A DNA stretch of 64,000 nucleotides from Flectobacillus major DSM 103 (GCF_000427405.1 NZ_KE386491.1:665001-729000), one strand, 5' to 3'; counted from the first letter of the stretch, positions 25,825-34,827 are shown. The notes: generated by a model from the letters alone, not told the origin. Program-made: numbers and translations.

Positions 25825-28344
25825 ATGAAATTTCAGACAGAGCCCATTGTCACCAACGCACAATATTTACTGAACGATAGTCGTCAGCTATCTTCTCCGA
25901 GTAATTCTATTTTTTTTGCTATTAAAGGATTGCACCATGATGGACATCAATACCTCGACGACCTTTATCGAAAAGGAGTTCGTGAGTTTGTTGTAGAAAA
26001 AGCAGGCTGTACAAGTATTGTCATGCGTGAGCTCAACCGTATGGTTGATGCAAAAGTTTGGCAAGTTAATAGTAGCATAGCGGCTATGCAAGATATTGCC
26101 CGTGAACACCGCAATCAGTTTAATTTACCTGTGATTGGTGTAACTGGCAGCAACGGCAAAACCGTTGTAAAAGAATGGCTTTCGCAGTTGCTAGGCAATC
26201 GTTTTCAGGTTATCAAAAGCCCCAAAAGTTATAATTCGCAAATAGGTGTGCCTTTGTCGGTTTGGCAAATTGGCAAAAATCACTCTATGGCTATTTTTGA
26301 AGCGGGTATTTCTCGGCCCAACGAAATGGCCAATTTAGCAAAAATCATTCAGCCTAGTATAGGGATTTTTACCAATATTGGTACAGCTCATAACGAGTTT
26401 TTTGGCGATACCACCCAAAAAATCCGTGAAAAAATAAAGCTATTTGACCAAGCCCAAACGCTTATCTATTGTGCCGACTATGTCGATATTGATGAGGTTG
26501 TTAAGAAAGAATTTATCTATACCAATCCCAACTGCAAAATACTATCGTGGTCACGTGTGTTGGCTTCTGGGATTAGGGTAGATTGGGTTGTGGGGCAGCA
26601 AAATACCAAAGTTTCACTAATATTGGACGACTGCGATACAGAGGATGAAGATTTGCCATTTCAAGGTGGAAGGGGTATGAACCTAGATATTCCTTTTACT
26701 GATGAGGCTTCTATCGAAAACGTCATTCATTGTATCGTTACCCTAATTCATTTGGGATATAATGAGTTAGAGATTCAGGCTCGCCTACAGATTTTAAGGC
26801 CTGTATCTATGCGTTTAGAAATCAAGCAGGGGATTCATGGAAACTATTTGATTGACGATACCTATAACAACGATATTGCAGGCCTAACCATTGCCCTGAA
26901 TTTTTTGACACAACAAAAACAGCGAGAGCGTAAAGTGCTTATTTTGAGCGATTTGTTAGAAACAGGTATTATCGAACGAGATTTATATAATCAAATAGCC
27001 TATTTGGTTCACGATAAAAATATTGATATGTTTATTGGGATAGGGGAGGTTTTGACCAAAAATTGTAGCGTATTTACGATACCATCGAAAAATGGCGTAC
27101 GTCAGGGTGAACTACATTTTTTTAGGACTACCCAAGACTTTTTGGAAAGCAAACTAACCGATACCATTCGTGAGAGTGTGGTACTGGTAAAAGGGGCACG
27201 TAAGTTTGGGTTTGAAAGCATTGTCAATAGGTTGGTACAAAAAACACACGGCACTGTTTTGGAAATAAACCTTGATGCAATTACCAATAACCTGAATGTC
27301 TATCGCGATAAGATTGGTCAACAAACCAAAATTATGGTAATGGTCAAGGCTTTTGCTTATGGTTCGGGAAGTACAGAAGTAGCCAATCTGTTGCAGTTTC
27401 ATGGGGTCGACTATCTAACGGTGGCATACGCCGATGAAGGCGTTTCGCTTCGTCAGAATGGCGTGTACTTGCCTATTATGGTTATGAACCCTTCACCTAG
27501 TGATTTCGAGCAGATTGTACATTATAACCTTGAGCCTGAGATTTATAGCCCTCGAATCCTACAAGAGTTTTCAGATTTTATTGATGAACGAAAACTTACT
27601 GCCAAAATCCATATCAAGCTCGATACGGGTATGCATAGGTTGGGCTTTGAACAAGAAGAAATACCAACCTTGTTACAGGTACTCACCAATAACCCCAATC
27701 TTTGGGTTTCTACCATATTTAGTCATTTGGTGGGTGCCGATGAGTCACAATTTGATGATTTTACGCATTTGCAAGTAGAACGATATACTACAATGGCCAA
27801 TCAGATTTCAGAAGCTATTGGCTATTCACCATCTCGACATATTGCTAATTCGGCAGGAATTGCCCGTTTTTCGGAAGCTCGCCTCGATATGGTAAGGCTT
27901 GGTATAGGCCTGTACGGCGTGGCTGCTACTCCAGAAGACCAAACACAGTTACAAATGGTAGGAACACTCAAAACGGTTATTTCTCAAATAAAAACGATTA
28001 ATCCCGACGAAACAGTCGGTTATGGACGTAGAGGCGTTTTGACACGTAAAACACGTACTGCCACTATTGCTATTGGTTATGCCGATGGCTTTGACCGACG
28101 GTTTGGGCGTGGAGTTGGCGAGGTTTTAGTACATGGTATTCGTTGTAAAGTGCTTGGAAGTGTTTGTATGGATATGACCATGATTGATATTACCGATGTC
28201 CCAAATGTACAAGAAGGCGACGAAGTGATATTGTTTGGTAAAGACCTTACTATTATGGAATTGGCCGAAAAAATTGGAACAATTCCGTATGAAATTTTGA
28301 CGAGTGTGAGTGAACGAGTAAAGCGAGTTTTTTATCAGATTTGA
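25825..28344 (+). CDS. MurF-Alr fusion: UDP-MurNAc-tripeptide D-Ala-D-Ala ligase / alanine racemase
   Basis: 839-residue fusion of two consecutive cell-wall steps: making D-alanine and joining D-Ala-D-Ala to the muropeptide. Residues 1-460 are MurF, with P-loop GVTGSNGKTVVKEWL, KSYNSQIGVPLSVW and YLIDDTYNND. Residues about 465-839 are alanine racemase: PLP lysine in VMVKAFAYGSG, KIHIKLDTGMHRLGF, GIGLYGVA, the catalytic Tyr region VGYGRRGVL and IGYADGFDRR. No stop or frameshift separates the halves, and the same fusion is widespread in Bacteroidota. Its terminator is at 28385-28419. Confidence 0.94.
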   Translation: MKFQTEPIVTNAQYLLNDSRQLSSPSNSIFFAIKGLHHDGHQYLDDLYRKGVREFVVEKAGCTSIVMRELNRMVDAKVWQVNSSIAAMQDIAREHRNQFNLPVIGVTGSNGKTVVKEWLSQLLGNRFQVIKSPKSYNSQIGVPLSVWQIGKNHSMAIFEAGISRPNEMANLAKIIQPSIGIFTNIGTAHNEFFGDTTQKIREKIKLFDQAQTLIYCADYVDIDEVVKKEFIYTNPNCKILSWSRVLASGIRVDWVVGQQNTKVSLILDDCDTEDEDLPFQGGRGMNLDIPFTDEASIENVIHCIVTLIHLGYNELEIQARLQILRPVSMRLEIKQGIHGNYLIDDTYNNDIAGLTIALNFLTQQKQRERKVLILSDLLETGIIERDLYNQIAYLVHDKNIDMFIGIGEVLTKNCSVFTIPSKNGVRQGELHFFRTTQDFLESKLTDTIRESVVLVKGARKFGFESIVNRLVQKTHGTVLEINLDAITNNLNVYRDKIGQQTKIMVMVKAFAYGSGSTEVANLLQFHGVDYLTVAYADEGVSLRQNGVYLPIMVMNPSPSDFEQIVHYNLEPEIYSPRILQEFSDFIDERKLTAKIHIKLDTGMHRLGFEQEEIPTLLQVLTNNPNLWVSTIFSHLVGADESQFDDFTHLQVERYTTMANQISEAIGYSPSRHIANSAGIARFSEARLDMVRLGIGLYGVAATPEDQTQLQMVGTLKTVISQIKTINPDETVGYGRRGVLTRKTRTATIAIGYADGFDRRFGRGVGEVLVHGIRCKVLGSVCMDMTMIDITDVPNVQEGDEVILFGKDLTIMELAEKIGTIPYEILTSVSERVKRVFYQI

Positions 28345-28384
28345 TGCCTTGAACTGTCAAAATCTGTAAAAAAGTATATCAACT

Positions 28385-28419
28385 AAAACGGTGACAGTTA
28401 AAAACTATCACCGTTTTTT
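28385..28419 (+). terminator. Terminator after murF-alr
   Basis: AAAACGGTGA (28385-28394) and TCACCGTTTT (28408-28417), with a short inner stem and T tail. Confidence 0.8.
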
Positions 28420-28534
28420 AATAACCCTTCAGAACATTATTCTTACTATCCAATTATTAATACTAATTATTCTCTAAAGATATAAAAATGGTTAATTCTT
28501 TACAAGACAAATATATAAATAAGTTTTCATATCC

Positions 28535-28605
28535 TTGCAATAAAGTTTGCATTTATTTGCATTTTATTTCGCAATAAAAATCAAAATACTGGGAAATATT
28601 TGCAA
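28535..28605. promoter_or_regulatory. Cluster of TTTGCA repeats upstream of deoR-type gene
   Basis: TTGCAA (28535-28540), TTTGCAT (28546-28552), TTTGCAT (28556-28562, exactly one helical turn later), TTTCGCAA near 28567 and TTTGCAA (28599-28605) precede the regulator gene. More TGCAA copies lie at its start codon (28674-28688). This is a plausible autoregulatory operator array. The whole gap after murF-alr is 328 bases and holds only its terminator, this array and the -7 box. Confidence 0.45.
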
Positions 28606-28635
28606 TGTTTTTAGGAAGTTGGCAAGAATAAATTG

Positions 28636-28643
28636 TAAATTTG
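28636..28643 (+). promoter_or_regulatory. -7 box of the DeoR-family regulator
   Basis: TAAATTTG fits TAnnTTTG and lies 30 bases before the first ATG, just downstream of the TTTGCA cluster. Confidence 0.5.
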
Positions 28644-28672
28644 CTTAGTTTAATATAGGTTTAGCTGATTTT

Positions 28673-29455
28673 ATGCAAATATATGCAAGTAAAGTTTCTA
28701 AAAATATGCTTAAAGAAGAACGTCAACAATTAATCCTTGAAAAGTTAGGAACTGATAAAAAAGTAACTTTAGTAGAATTGGGACAGATTCTCAATGTTTC
28801 CTACGATAGTGTGCGGAGGGATGTTATTGAATTGGAAGACCGAGGGCTTCTGAAAAAAGTGCACGGCGGTGCTATTGCCAATTCGTATTTGTCGATGAAA
28901 GCAAGCCGAGGCTTGGGTATCGCCAATAATGAGTTTAATATAATTACCAAGAAAGCCCAAAAACTCATAGAAAATCATTCTATTGTTTTGATGGATGGTG
29001 GTACTACTAATTTTTATATTGCCGAGCAATTGCCTAAGAATCTGGAGATTACAGTGGTTACCAATAACCCTCATTTGGCTACAGCCTTGGCCGAGCATCC
29101 AAAAGTCGAAGTGATTTTATTAGGAGGGTCTTTTTATAAAAGATACCAAATTACACTTGGTAATAAAACCATGCAAGATTTGGAACACATCAATGCCGAT
29201 TTGTATTTTATGGGTATCAATAGCGTACATCCGCAAAAAGGCTTAGCAATACGACAATTTGAAGAATCATTGTTGAAGCAAAAAATGATGACTGTAGCTA
29301 AGAAAACGGTATCGTGTGTAATCGAAGAAAAACTGAATCGGGTAGAAAACTATAAGGTTTGTGATATTGATGATTTAGATTATTTGATAACAAGCTTGAA
29401 CCCTAGTGAAAAAGCTTTGCAAAATTTTAGAGGAAAACATGTAGAAATTCTGTAA
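28673..29455 (+). CDS. DeoR-family transcriptional regulator
   Basis: 260 residues. The N-terminal winged helix (LVELGQILNVSYDSVRRDV, then DRGLLKKVHGGA) is the DeoR DNA-binding domain. The C-terminal part is the sugar-phosphate sensor fold (LMDGGTTNFYIAEQL, VVTNNPHLA, LLGGSFYKR). Members usually sense a phosphorylated sugar and repress its catabolic genes. No adjacent sugar operon is present, so it may act elsewhere or on itself. Alternative start is the ATG at 28706 (MLKEERQQLI), the usual family N-terminus. The -7 box position allows either. Confidence 0.9.
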   Translation: MQIYASKVSKNMLKEERQQLILEKLGTDKKVTLVELGQILNVSYDSVRRDVIELEDRGLLKKVHGGAIANSYLSMKASRGLGIANNEFNIITKKAQKLIENHSIVLMDGGTTNFYIAEQLPKNLEITVVTNNPHLATALAEHPKVEVILLGGSFYKRYQITLGNKTMQDLEHINADLYFMGINSVHPQKGLAIRQFEESLLKQKMMTVAKKTVSCVIEEKLNRVENYKVCDIDDLDYLITSLNPSEKALQNFRGKHVEIL

Positions 29456-29456
29456 A

Positions 29457-29471
29457 ATGCAAAGTTTGCAT
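29457..29471. promoter_or_regulatory. Perfect palindrome just after the DeoR-family gene
   Basis: ATGCAAA-G-TTTGCAT is a perfect 7-1-7 palindrome two bases after the stop codon, and another TTGCAT follows at about 29476. It uses the same core as the upstream TTTGCA cluster. Confidence 0.4.
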
Positions 29472-29481
29472 GAAATTGCAT

Positions 29482-29514
29482 AAAAAAAGGTACGATTTTG
29501 TCGTACCTTTTTTT
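29482..29514. terminator. Bidirectional terminator, DeoR-family gene / DUF3592 gene
   Basis: Perfect 14-bp stem (29482-29495 with 29501-29514), A-rich outside left and T-rich outside right, loop TTTTG. Confidence 0.9.
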
Positions 29515-29531
29515 ATTAATCGGCTATTTTT

Positions 29532-30026
29532 TTATTTTAAAGCTAATGCTACTTGCGAATGAGCAGTAAGTACTGCACTTGCAACAAGCAACAACACCCC
29601 TAAGATGAAAAATAAACCAGGTTTTGTTCCAGGAATATTGCTTGTACCTAATGTAGATTCATAAGGATTTTCTGGATTGAATCTAACTTCAACTTTTTCG
29701 CCAACTTGACTGATTCTTGGCATTCCAGTTTCAGACTCAATTTTGAATGTTCTACCATTCACTGTAAAAGACACTACTGGGAAGTAAATCGGTGATTGTC
29801 CCATTTTGTCGCTACGTTCATATCTTTTACTAATTTCTACGATTTCTCCTAAGGTAATTTGTGAATGCTGAACCCATGACTGGCGTTTTTTCACAAGTAC
29901 TATTCCTAAAATAATTAATGCTAAAGATATTGCCATGAACGCTATCATAACTACTGGTGGTACACCTGTAAATGGTTGGGTTGGACGACCAGATATTAAT
30001 AAAATCGAAGCTAACACGCTTTCCAT
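29532..30026 (-). CDS. DUF3592-type membrane protein
   Basis: 164 residues with two membrane helices, at about 25-45 (VVMIAFMAISLALIILGIVL) and 138-155. They flank an extracytoplasmic beta-rich stretch (YFPVVSFTVNGRTFKIES, VEVRFNPENPYES) that is typical of DUF3592. No function is established. It is monocistronic behind a 500-base AT-rich gap. Confidence 0.75.
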   Translation of the reverse strand: MESVLASILLISGRPTQPFTGVPPVVMIAFMAISLALIILGIVLVKKRQSWVQHSQITLGEIVEISKRYERSDKMGQSPIYFPVVSFTVNGRTFKIESETGMPRISQVGEKVEVRFNPENPYESTLGTSNIPGTKPGLFFILGVLLLVASAVLTAHSQVALALK

Positions 30027-30525
30027 ACTCTTCTTGATTTTTTAGTGATTTCAATAAATTTATCGATATATACTTACTTAACGATAAATAATACTCAAAT
30101 ATCGCACTAAACTATCAGAAAATCAAGTAGTTATCTGTTTGTGGATGTTTTGTTATGGATGCTTATAAAAGGCTTTAAAGTTGAAAAATAATTTTTTGTT
30201 TTTATAAGTAATTATTTTTAAAGCTACTTTTTAATAAAAAACAATTTTCACGATAAATATCCTTAAAAAATAAACCTCAAAATACTAAAAAAATATTTTT
30301 GTTATTTTGTAATTATTTTTTGTATTTTTTCAAGTGATATTTGGATGTTTTTAAATAAAAGTTGCTGTTTTTTTGCTAAAATTATCTTGTAATGGTTAAA
30401 AATTAAAGGTGATTTTGGAGAAAATAGCTAAAATATGGAACTGATACATCCAAAATAAACCTAGTTTTGAGAAAAACAAAAAAAAGGTTTTTCTCTGTTT
30501 TATTCTTTATAAGTATGCTAATACA
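30027..30525. other. Long AT-rich intergenic region
   Basis: 499 bases of extreme A/T content with many poly-A and poly-T runs between two minus-strand genes. I see no gene, no strong hairpin and no clear -7 box on the complement strand. A short plus-strand frame at 30467-30652 overlaps corA and is a shadow. Confidence 0.4.
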
Positions 30526-31599
30526 CTATAGCCAGCCTTTTTTTCTGAAGCCAATCAGCATACCAATCACCAAGGCAATCATAACGCCCCACACTACTGG
30601 ATACCCGTACCGCCAATGTAATTCGGGCATATCGTCGAAGTTCATGCCATAAATACCAGCTACAAAAGTCAAAGGCATAAAAATGACCGAAATAACCGTA
30701 AGTACTTTCATAATATTATTCATTTTGTTGCTTACTTGCGACAAATAGAGATCCATTAACGAGGCAATGAGTTCTCGGTAGGATTCTATATTTTCGAGTA
30801 CTTGAGAGGTATGGTCGTGTACATCTCGGAGGTACAAGGCCGTATTGGCCGAAATAGCATCAATGTCTTCTCGGAGTAAGCCCGAAATCATTTCACGCAG
30901 TGGAAAAATTACTTTTTTCATTAACATAACTTCCCTTTTGATACTGTATAGCTCTCGCATCGACTTCGATTGGGCATCGCTGATAATATCTTCTTCTAGT
31001 TTTTCGATATTTTCAGAAAAGCAGTCTAGCACTTCAAAATAGTGGTCAACCACAAGGTCGATTAAGCAATACAAAAGGTAATCAGCCCCGTTTTTACGAG
31101 TTTTGCCAGCCGAGGCAATAATGCGGCTAATTACAGGATTGAACACATCTTTGTTGCGTTCTTCCTGAAAAGAAATAACACAGTTGTTGAGGAGTATTAA
31201 GCTGAGGTGTTCTACTTCTATTTCGCGAGTAAAGGGGTTGTATTCTGTCATTTTGAAGGTAAAAAACAGTTGTCCTTCATCGTAATATTCAAACTTGGGT
31301 TTTTGTTGGGTATTCATGATGTCCTCCAAAATGAGTGGGTGGAGGTGAAATATTTCGCCTATGGCAGCCACAACGGCAGGCTCGTGAATCCCGTCGATAT
31401 TGAACCAATGTCGTTTGTTGGGGTCGAGTGTGATTTGGTTAATTTGGCTAAAATGTGGTATTGGGGTGATTTTATAGGAATCGGCATTGTATTCAATACG
31501 GGTGATTTTAGTAGCAAATTCAACATCTGGACCAATATAAGTTAATGTACCAGGTGAAGTACCTAAGTTGGAATGAATGTATTTTTTTTTCTTTGTCAT
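30526..31599 (-). CDS. corA: CorA-family magnesium/cobalt transporter
   Basis: 357-residue divalent cation channel. A long cytosolic alpha/beta domain is followed by two C-terminal membrane helices. The signature YGMNFDDMPE, between the helices, forms the pore entrance. Start taken as the ATG at 31599 (MTKKKKYIHSNLGTSPG), which matches the family; the frame continues 32 codons upstream without family resemblance. The extreme C-terminus is basic (GFRKKGWL), as usual. Confidence 0.94.
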   Translation of the reverse strand: MTKKKKYIHSNLGTSPGTLTYIGPDVEFATKITRIEYNADSYKITPIPHFSQINQITLDPNKRHWFNIDGIHEPAVVAAIGEIFHLHPLILEDIMNTQQKPKFEYYDEGQLFFTFKMTEYNPFTREIEVEHLSLILLNNCVISFQEERNKDVFNPVISRIIASAGKTRKNGADYLLYCLIDLVVDHYFEVLDCFSENIEKLEEDIISDAQSKSMRELYSIKREVMLMKKVIFPLREMISGLLREDIDAISANTALYLRDVHDHTSQVLENIESYRELIASLMDLYLSQVSNKMNNIMKVLTVISVIFMPLTFVAGIYGMNFDDMPELHWRYGYPVVWGVMIALVIGMLIGFRKKGWL

Positions 31600-31728
31600 T
31601 TTATTTGTGGGGGCACCAAGGGTGCAAAATAGAAATTGTGCTAACTTATGATAGCTAGTGATATACAACGATGTATCTTTTCGGATATTTGTCAAATATA
31701 TAGAATAATACTAAAACAAAACCATAAG

Positions 31729-32133
31729 ATGCAACACGTTGAACACATAGGAATTGCCGTGAAGAGTTTGGCGGATTCTAACGCCTTATTCACCAAGTTA
31801 TTGGGCGTAACACCTTACAAACAAGAAGGGGTAGAGGCGGAGGGGGTACTAACTTCTTTTTTTCAGACAGGACAGACCAAAATTGAGCTATTAGAAGCTA
31901 CCAACCCCGAGAGTCCTATCGCAAAATTTATAGAAAAAAAAGGAGAAGGTATTCATCATATTGCCTTTGAAGTGGCCAATATTATTGAGGAAATGGCTCG
32001 CCTGAAGGCTGAAGGCTTTATTTTGTTGAATGAAACCCCTAAGCAAGGAGCTGATAATAAACTTATTTGTTTTTTGCATCCAAAATCAACCAATTCGGTA
32101 TTGATAGAGCTTTGCCAGAGTATCGTGCAGTAG
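31729..32133 (+). CDS. mce: Methylmalonyl-CoA epimerase
   Basis: 134-residue vicinal-oxygen-chelate protein that interconverts R- and S-methylmalonyl-CoA, linking propionyl-CoA metabolism to succinyl-CoA. Metal ligands are visible in HVEHIGIAV, KGEGIHHIAFEV and NSVLIELCQ. The ATG at 31729 (MQHVEHIGIAV) gives the family length. Methylmalonyl-CoA mutase is not in the window. Divergent from corA. Confidence 0.93.
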   Translation: MQHVEHIGIAVKSLADSNALFTKLLGVTPYKQEGVEAEGVLTSFFQTGQTKIELLEATNPESPIAKFIEKKGEGIHHIAFEVANIIEEMARLKAEGFILLNETPKQGADNKLICFLHPKSTNSVLIELCQSIVQ

Positions 32134-32139
32134 CAGAAA

Positions 32140-32178
32140 CAAAATAGTCGCAAGTAATTTCAACTTGCGACTATTTTG
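32140..32178. terminator. Bidirectional terminator, mce / LiaF-like gene
   Basis: Perfect 16-bp stem (32140-32155 with 32163-32178) in the short gap between convergent genes. Confidence 0.85.
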
Positions 32179-32190
32179 GTAATATATTGA

Positions 32191-33171
32191 TTAATAGCGT
32201 TTTACTTTTAGATCTTGTAAGCCTCCTTCAAAATTTATTTGGATTTTCTTGCTGGCTTTCTCATAATCGGGTGTTTCCCAATAATCTCCATTTTTAGAGA
32301 ATCCTTGGAAATTTTTACTGTTCAAGCCCCCTTTTACCTTAATTCGGCAACCCGAATTATTAGGAATATCAAATTCAATCGACGTTAGCCCCGACTCTAC
32401 ATCTACATCGATATTGTCGCTTAGGTCGCCTAATTTAATATCGGTTTCGGTGACACCTGTTTTAATCGAAAGCTTATTGATTTTGTAAGGACTTAGGTCG
32501 AAATCAGCTTTTCCTGCACCAAATTCAAATTTCATGTCCCATGCTACATTAGGATTGAGCTTTATGTCAACTTTATTGTGGCGGTCGCTATCAAAATTGA
32601 TATTATTTTTTTTGCCTTTTAACGAAAACTTAACCGTCGGGTTATCGCCTTCACCTGTTTTTTTCAAAGAAATATTACCAAAATCGAGGTCGGCATCGGC
32701 TTCTATTAGTTCGTTGCTAGTGCCATTGATACCAAACTCGGCAGCACCACCAGCAAATTCAAAAGAGGCATTCTTGATAGCAGGATTCATTGATTCAATC
32801 ATGCGTTGTTTTCCGCCAGCGTTATTGCCCTCATACGAAGAATCGGTATCGTCGTTATCGCTGTCGTCGCCAAGGTCGATATGAATATCGCCATCGTTAT
32901 CACGGTCAAAAATCCCAGTAGATTCTATTCTTTCTTGACAACTACGTACAATAGTTAAAGGTATAAAAACCGCCAACATAATAATTGAGATAACAGTGGC
33001 CGAGCGGCTGCTTTTACCAACAAAAGCCATGAGTCCAAGATAGATTAACAATAATGGCCACATACGAGCTATATCGTGCCAATTGATGTGAAACCAGTTA
33101 TATTCTTTTCCTAGAAAAATAATACCTAGAAAAATCAGAAGCCCACCAGTAAAAATATTTTTTGAGTTCAT
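32191..33171 (-). CDS. LiaF-like envelope-stress membrane protein
   Basis: 326 residues. Three or four N-terminal hydrophobic segments (IFTGGLLIFLGIIFLGKEY, MWPLLLIYLGLMAFVG, VISIIMLAVFIPLTIV) form a LiaI/LiaF-like domain. A strikingly acidic linker follows at about 88-112 (FDRDNDGDIHIDLGDDSDN). The C-terminal repeated beta-strand domain (about 130-326) resembles the cell-wall-active antibiotic response domain of LiaF. It lies 58 bases after a PspC-domain gene and is likely co-transcribed. Probable role: sensing or damping membrane stress. The Asp-rich linker resembles a calcium-binding loop, an observation only. Confidence 0.75.
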   Translation of the reverse strand: MNSKNIFTGGLLIFLGIIFLGKEYNWFHINWHDIARMWPLLLIYLGLMAFVGKSSRSATVISIIMLAVFIPLTIVRSCQERIESTGIFDRDNDGDIHIDLGDDSDNDDTDSSYEGNNAGGKQRMIESMNPAIKNASFEFAGGAAEFGINGTSNELIEADADLDFGNISLKKTGEGDNPTVKFSLKGKKNNINFDSDRHNKVDIKLNPNVAWDMKFEFGAGKADFDLSPYKINKLSIKTGVTETDIKLGDLSDNIDVDVESGLTSIEFDIPNNSGCRIKVKGGLNSKNFQGFSKNGDYWETPDYEKASKKIQINFEGGLQDLKVKRY

Positions 33172-33229
33172 GGCTTAAATAGTTTAGTTTTTAATAAACT
33201 TGGGTTATTTCCAAGGAGTGTTTTGGCAA

Positions 33230-33661
33230 TTAGAAATCAGAATTGTTGTTGTTATTGTTGGGTAGTTTGTCTTTAAAAATGATATAGCCACCTACCGCAA
33301 TCAATACTAAAGGCCATAATTTGTCAAAATCAAAGCTAGGAATCCATTCATCTAAAAAGAATATTAATCCTAATCCAATTAAAACTGCTCCCCAAACTTT
33401 GCTTGAATCTTTTTTCATGGTCGTATTATTAAAGTTAAATTGATTTGTATCGGTTGTATTGGCGGTATCCCATTCGTTTTTGGCAGGTAGGGCTATCCAC
33501 AAAATAATGTACATCCAGAAAAATATGCCATGCGACATGATTGTTCCGAAGAAAAATATTAATTGAAGAATTGATGTTTCGATGCCAAATCTTTCAGAAA
33601 GTCCTGCACATACACCTCCCAAGGTTGCTTTTGAAGGTATGCGATATAGCTTTTCGTTCAT
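33230..33661 (-). CDS. PspC-domain membrane protein
   Basis: 143 residues. The N-terminal PspC domain (KLYRIPSKATLGGVCAGLSERFG, then a membrane helix ending WIALPAK) is joined to a C-terminal LiaI-like pair of helices (VWGAVLIGLGLIFFLDEWIP, LWPLVLIAVGGYIIF). The tail is Asn-rich (NNNNNNSDF). Start at the ATG giving MNEKLYRIP. It is first gene of a two-gene unit with the LiaF-like protein, typical of phage-shock or envelope-stress modules. Confidence 0.85.
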   Translation of the reverse strand: MNEKLYRIPSKATLGGVCAGLSERFGIETSILQLIFFFGTIMSHGIFFWMYIILWIALPAKNEWDTANTTDTNQFNFNNTTMKKDSSKVWGAVLIGLGLIFFLDEWIPSFDFDKLWPLVLIAVGGYIIFKDKLPNNNNNNSDF

Positions 33662-34119
33662 GGTAATAGAGTTTAAATATTGGATGAATGTTTGATGCAA
33701 TTTGTATTGAAAACGTTACAGACAATAGCAAAAATGAATATACGGGTTTTTTAAAATTCTTGTATATCTGTTTGTTTGATGTTTGAAAGTTAGGTTTCCT
33801 CCGAGTATTCCCAAGCTAAAATTTAATGGACGGTATTATTTATTGATTGAAAGGAATTTTTGAGGGGTTTATCAAAAAATAGCAGAGATGTGTATCGAAT
33901 TTATAAAGTTTGTTTTGGTGTCTGGTACTACATTTTATCACTACTAACCATTTCATTAACGAATGCCTATCTTTTCTTAAACTAGTTCAATGGAAATTCT
34001 ATAGGCTATTTATAAATTTGTGGTACTATATTAGTTTGGCCATAAATATATCCTGATAATGAACTATCGTTGTTTAAAATGCTGTTCAATAATTCAGAAT
34101 CAACAAATATCAAAATAAG
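33662..34119. other. Divergent intergenic region, PspC gene / thioredoxin
   Basis: 458 AT-rich bases. A perfect -7 box (TAAATTTG, 34013-34020) for the thioredoxin gene lies near the right end. Nothing else is recognisable. Confidence 0.4.
34013..34020 (+). promoter_or_regulatory. -7 box of thioredoxin-like gene
   Basis: TAAATTTG, perfect TAnnTTTG match, about 100 bases before the start codon; no clear -33 element. Confidence 0.4.
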
Positions 34120-34419
34120 ATGACAGGTACTTTCGAAGAATTAATTGCCTCACCCACTCCAGTAATAATAGACTTTACTGCATCTTGGTGTGTTCCTTGT
34201 AAAAAAATTACGCCTATTTTAGGTCAGTTAGTTGATGAACTGGATGAAGAAATCTCTATTATTAAAATTGATGTTGATAAAAATCCAATTTTAAGAAAGA
34301 AATATAATATTACGGCTGTACCAACTTTGATTGCTTTTAAAAATGGTAAACAAAAATGGAGACATACTGGTATGATTACTTTAGCAAAAGCCAAACTGGC
34401 AATTAGAGGAATTTTGTAA
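34120..34419 (+). CDS. Thioredoxin-family protein
   Basis: 99-residue cytosolic thioredoxin fold with active site ASWCVPCKK (CVPC, where canonical thioredoxin has CGPC), DVDKNPILRKKYNI and the cis-Pro in AVPTLIAF. The CxxC dipeptide VP suggests a redox potential differing from housekeeping thioredoxin. Monocistronic, with a strong terminator. Confidence 0.88.
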   Translation: MTGTFEELIASPTPVIIDFTASWCVPCKKITPILGQLVDELDEEISIIKIDVDKNPILRKKYNITAVPTLIAFKNGKQKWRHTGMITLAKAKLAIRGIL

Positions 34420-34453
34420 TGATGCTATCATGTATCATCCCTAATATTTAGAA

Positions 34454-34495
34454 CAAACAAGGCGGTCGAAAAACTAATTTCGACCGCCTTGTTTG
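34454..34495 (+). terminator. Terminator after thioredoxin-like gene
   Basis: Perfect 18-bp stem (34454-34471 with 34478-34495), loop AACTAA. It is stable in both directions. Confidence 0.8.
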
Positions 34496-34525
34496 ATTAA
34501 TAGTCAATGAATACCTAATATTTGT

Positions 34526-34583
34526 GTGCTTTTTTCCCAATAGGGTACTATTTGGGTCGCATCCTATTGGGAAAAAAAAGCAC
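34526..34583. repeat. Long inverted repeat of unknown role
   Basis: An arm starting GTGCTTTTTTCCCAATAGG (34526-34544) pairs with 34563-34583 except for two extra A in the right arm; the loop is 18 bases. It may end the microprotein transcript coming from the right, or be a small mobile remnant. Confidence 0.5.
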
Positions 34584-34671
34584 GATAGACTACCTCGTAA
34601 ATCCCAATAAATACAAACAAGCGGTCTTTATTTGAAATTATCCCAAAATGCGGGATGACTCATGTTTTCTT

Positions 34672-34827
34672 TTATTGCTCTTTTATTGCTAAAACCTTAG
34701 CTTCTAAGGCTTCTTTTTCCTTTAATACCTCGTCCCAGAGCGAATCTCCACATTCTTCGTTGACAAAAGGAACATAAGTGTTTTCTCCCCAAGATACTTC
34801 CTGATATTCTGATGATGTATTTTCCAT
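34672..34827 (-). CDS. Acidic microprotein (51 aa), possibly TetR-regulated
   Basis: An ATG (34825-34827, complement) opens a 51-codon frame ending in TAA. It begins MENTSSEYQEVSWGENTYV and ends in a charged helical stretch (DEVLKEKEALEAKVLAIKEQ). It has no signal peptide or membrane segment, one Cys and strongly acidic composition. It is in a gap otherwise empty for 555 bases, and it follows an ACAGA-N4-TCTGT site shared with the neighbouring TetR and hydrolase genes. I recognise no family. The coding case rests on sensible composition, position and the shared operator. Confidence 0.45.
   Translation of the reverse strand: MENTSSEYQEVSWGENTYVPFVNEECGDSLWDEVLKEKEALEAKVLAIKEQ

Noticed and set aside
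25825-28344. MurF-Alr fusion as a novel finding
   Set aside because: The fusion is a known, widespread feature of Bacteroidota.
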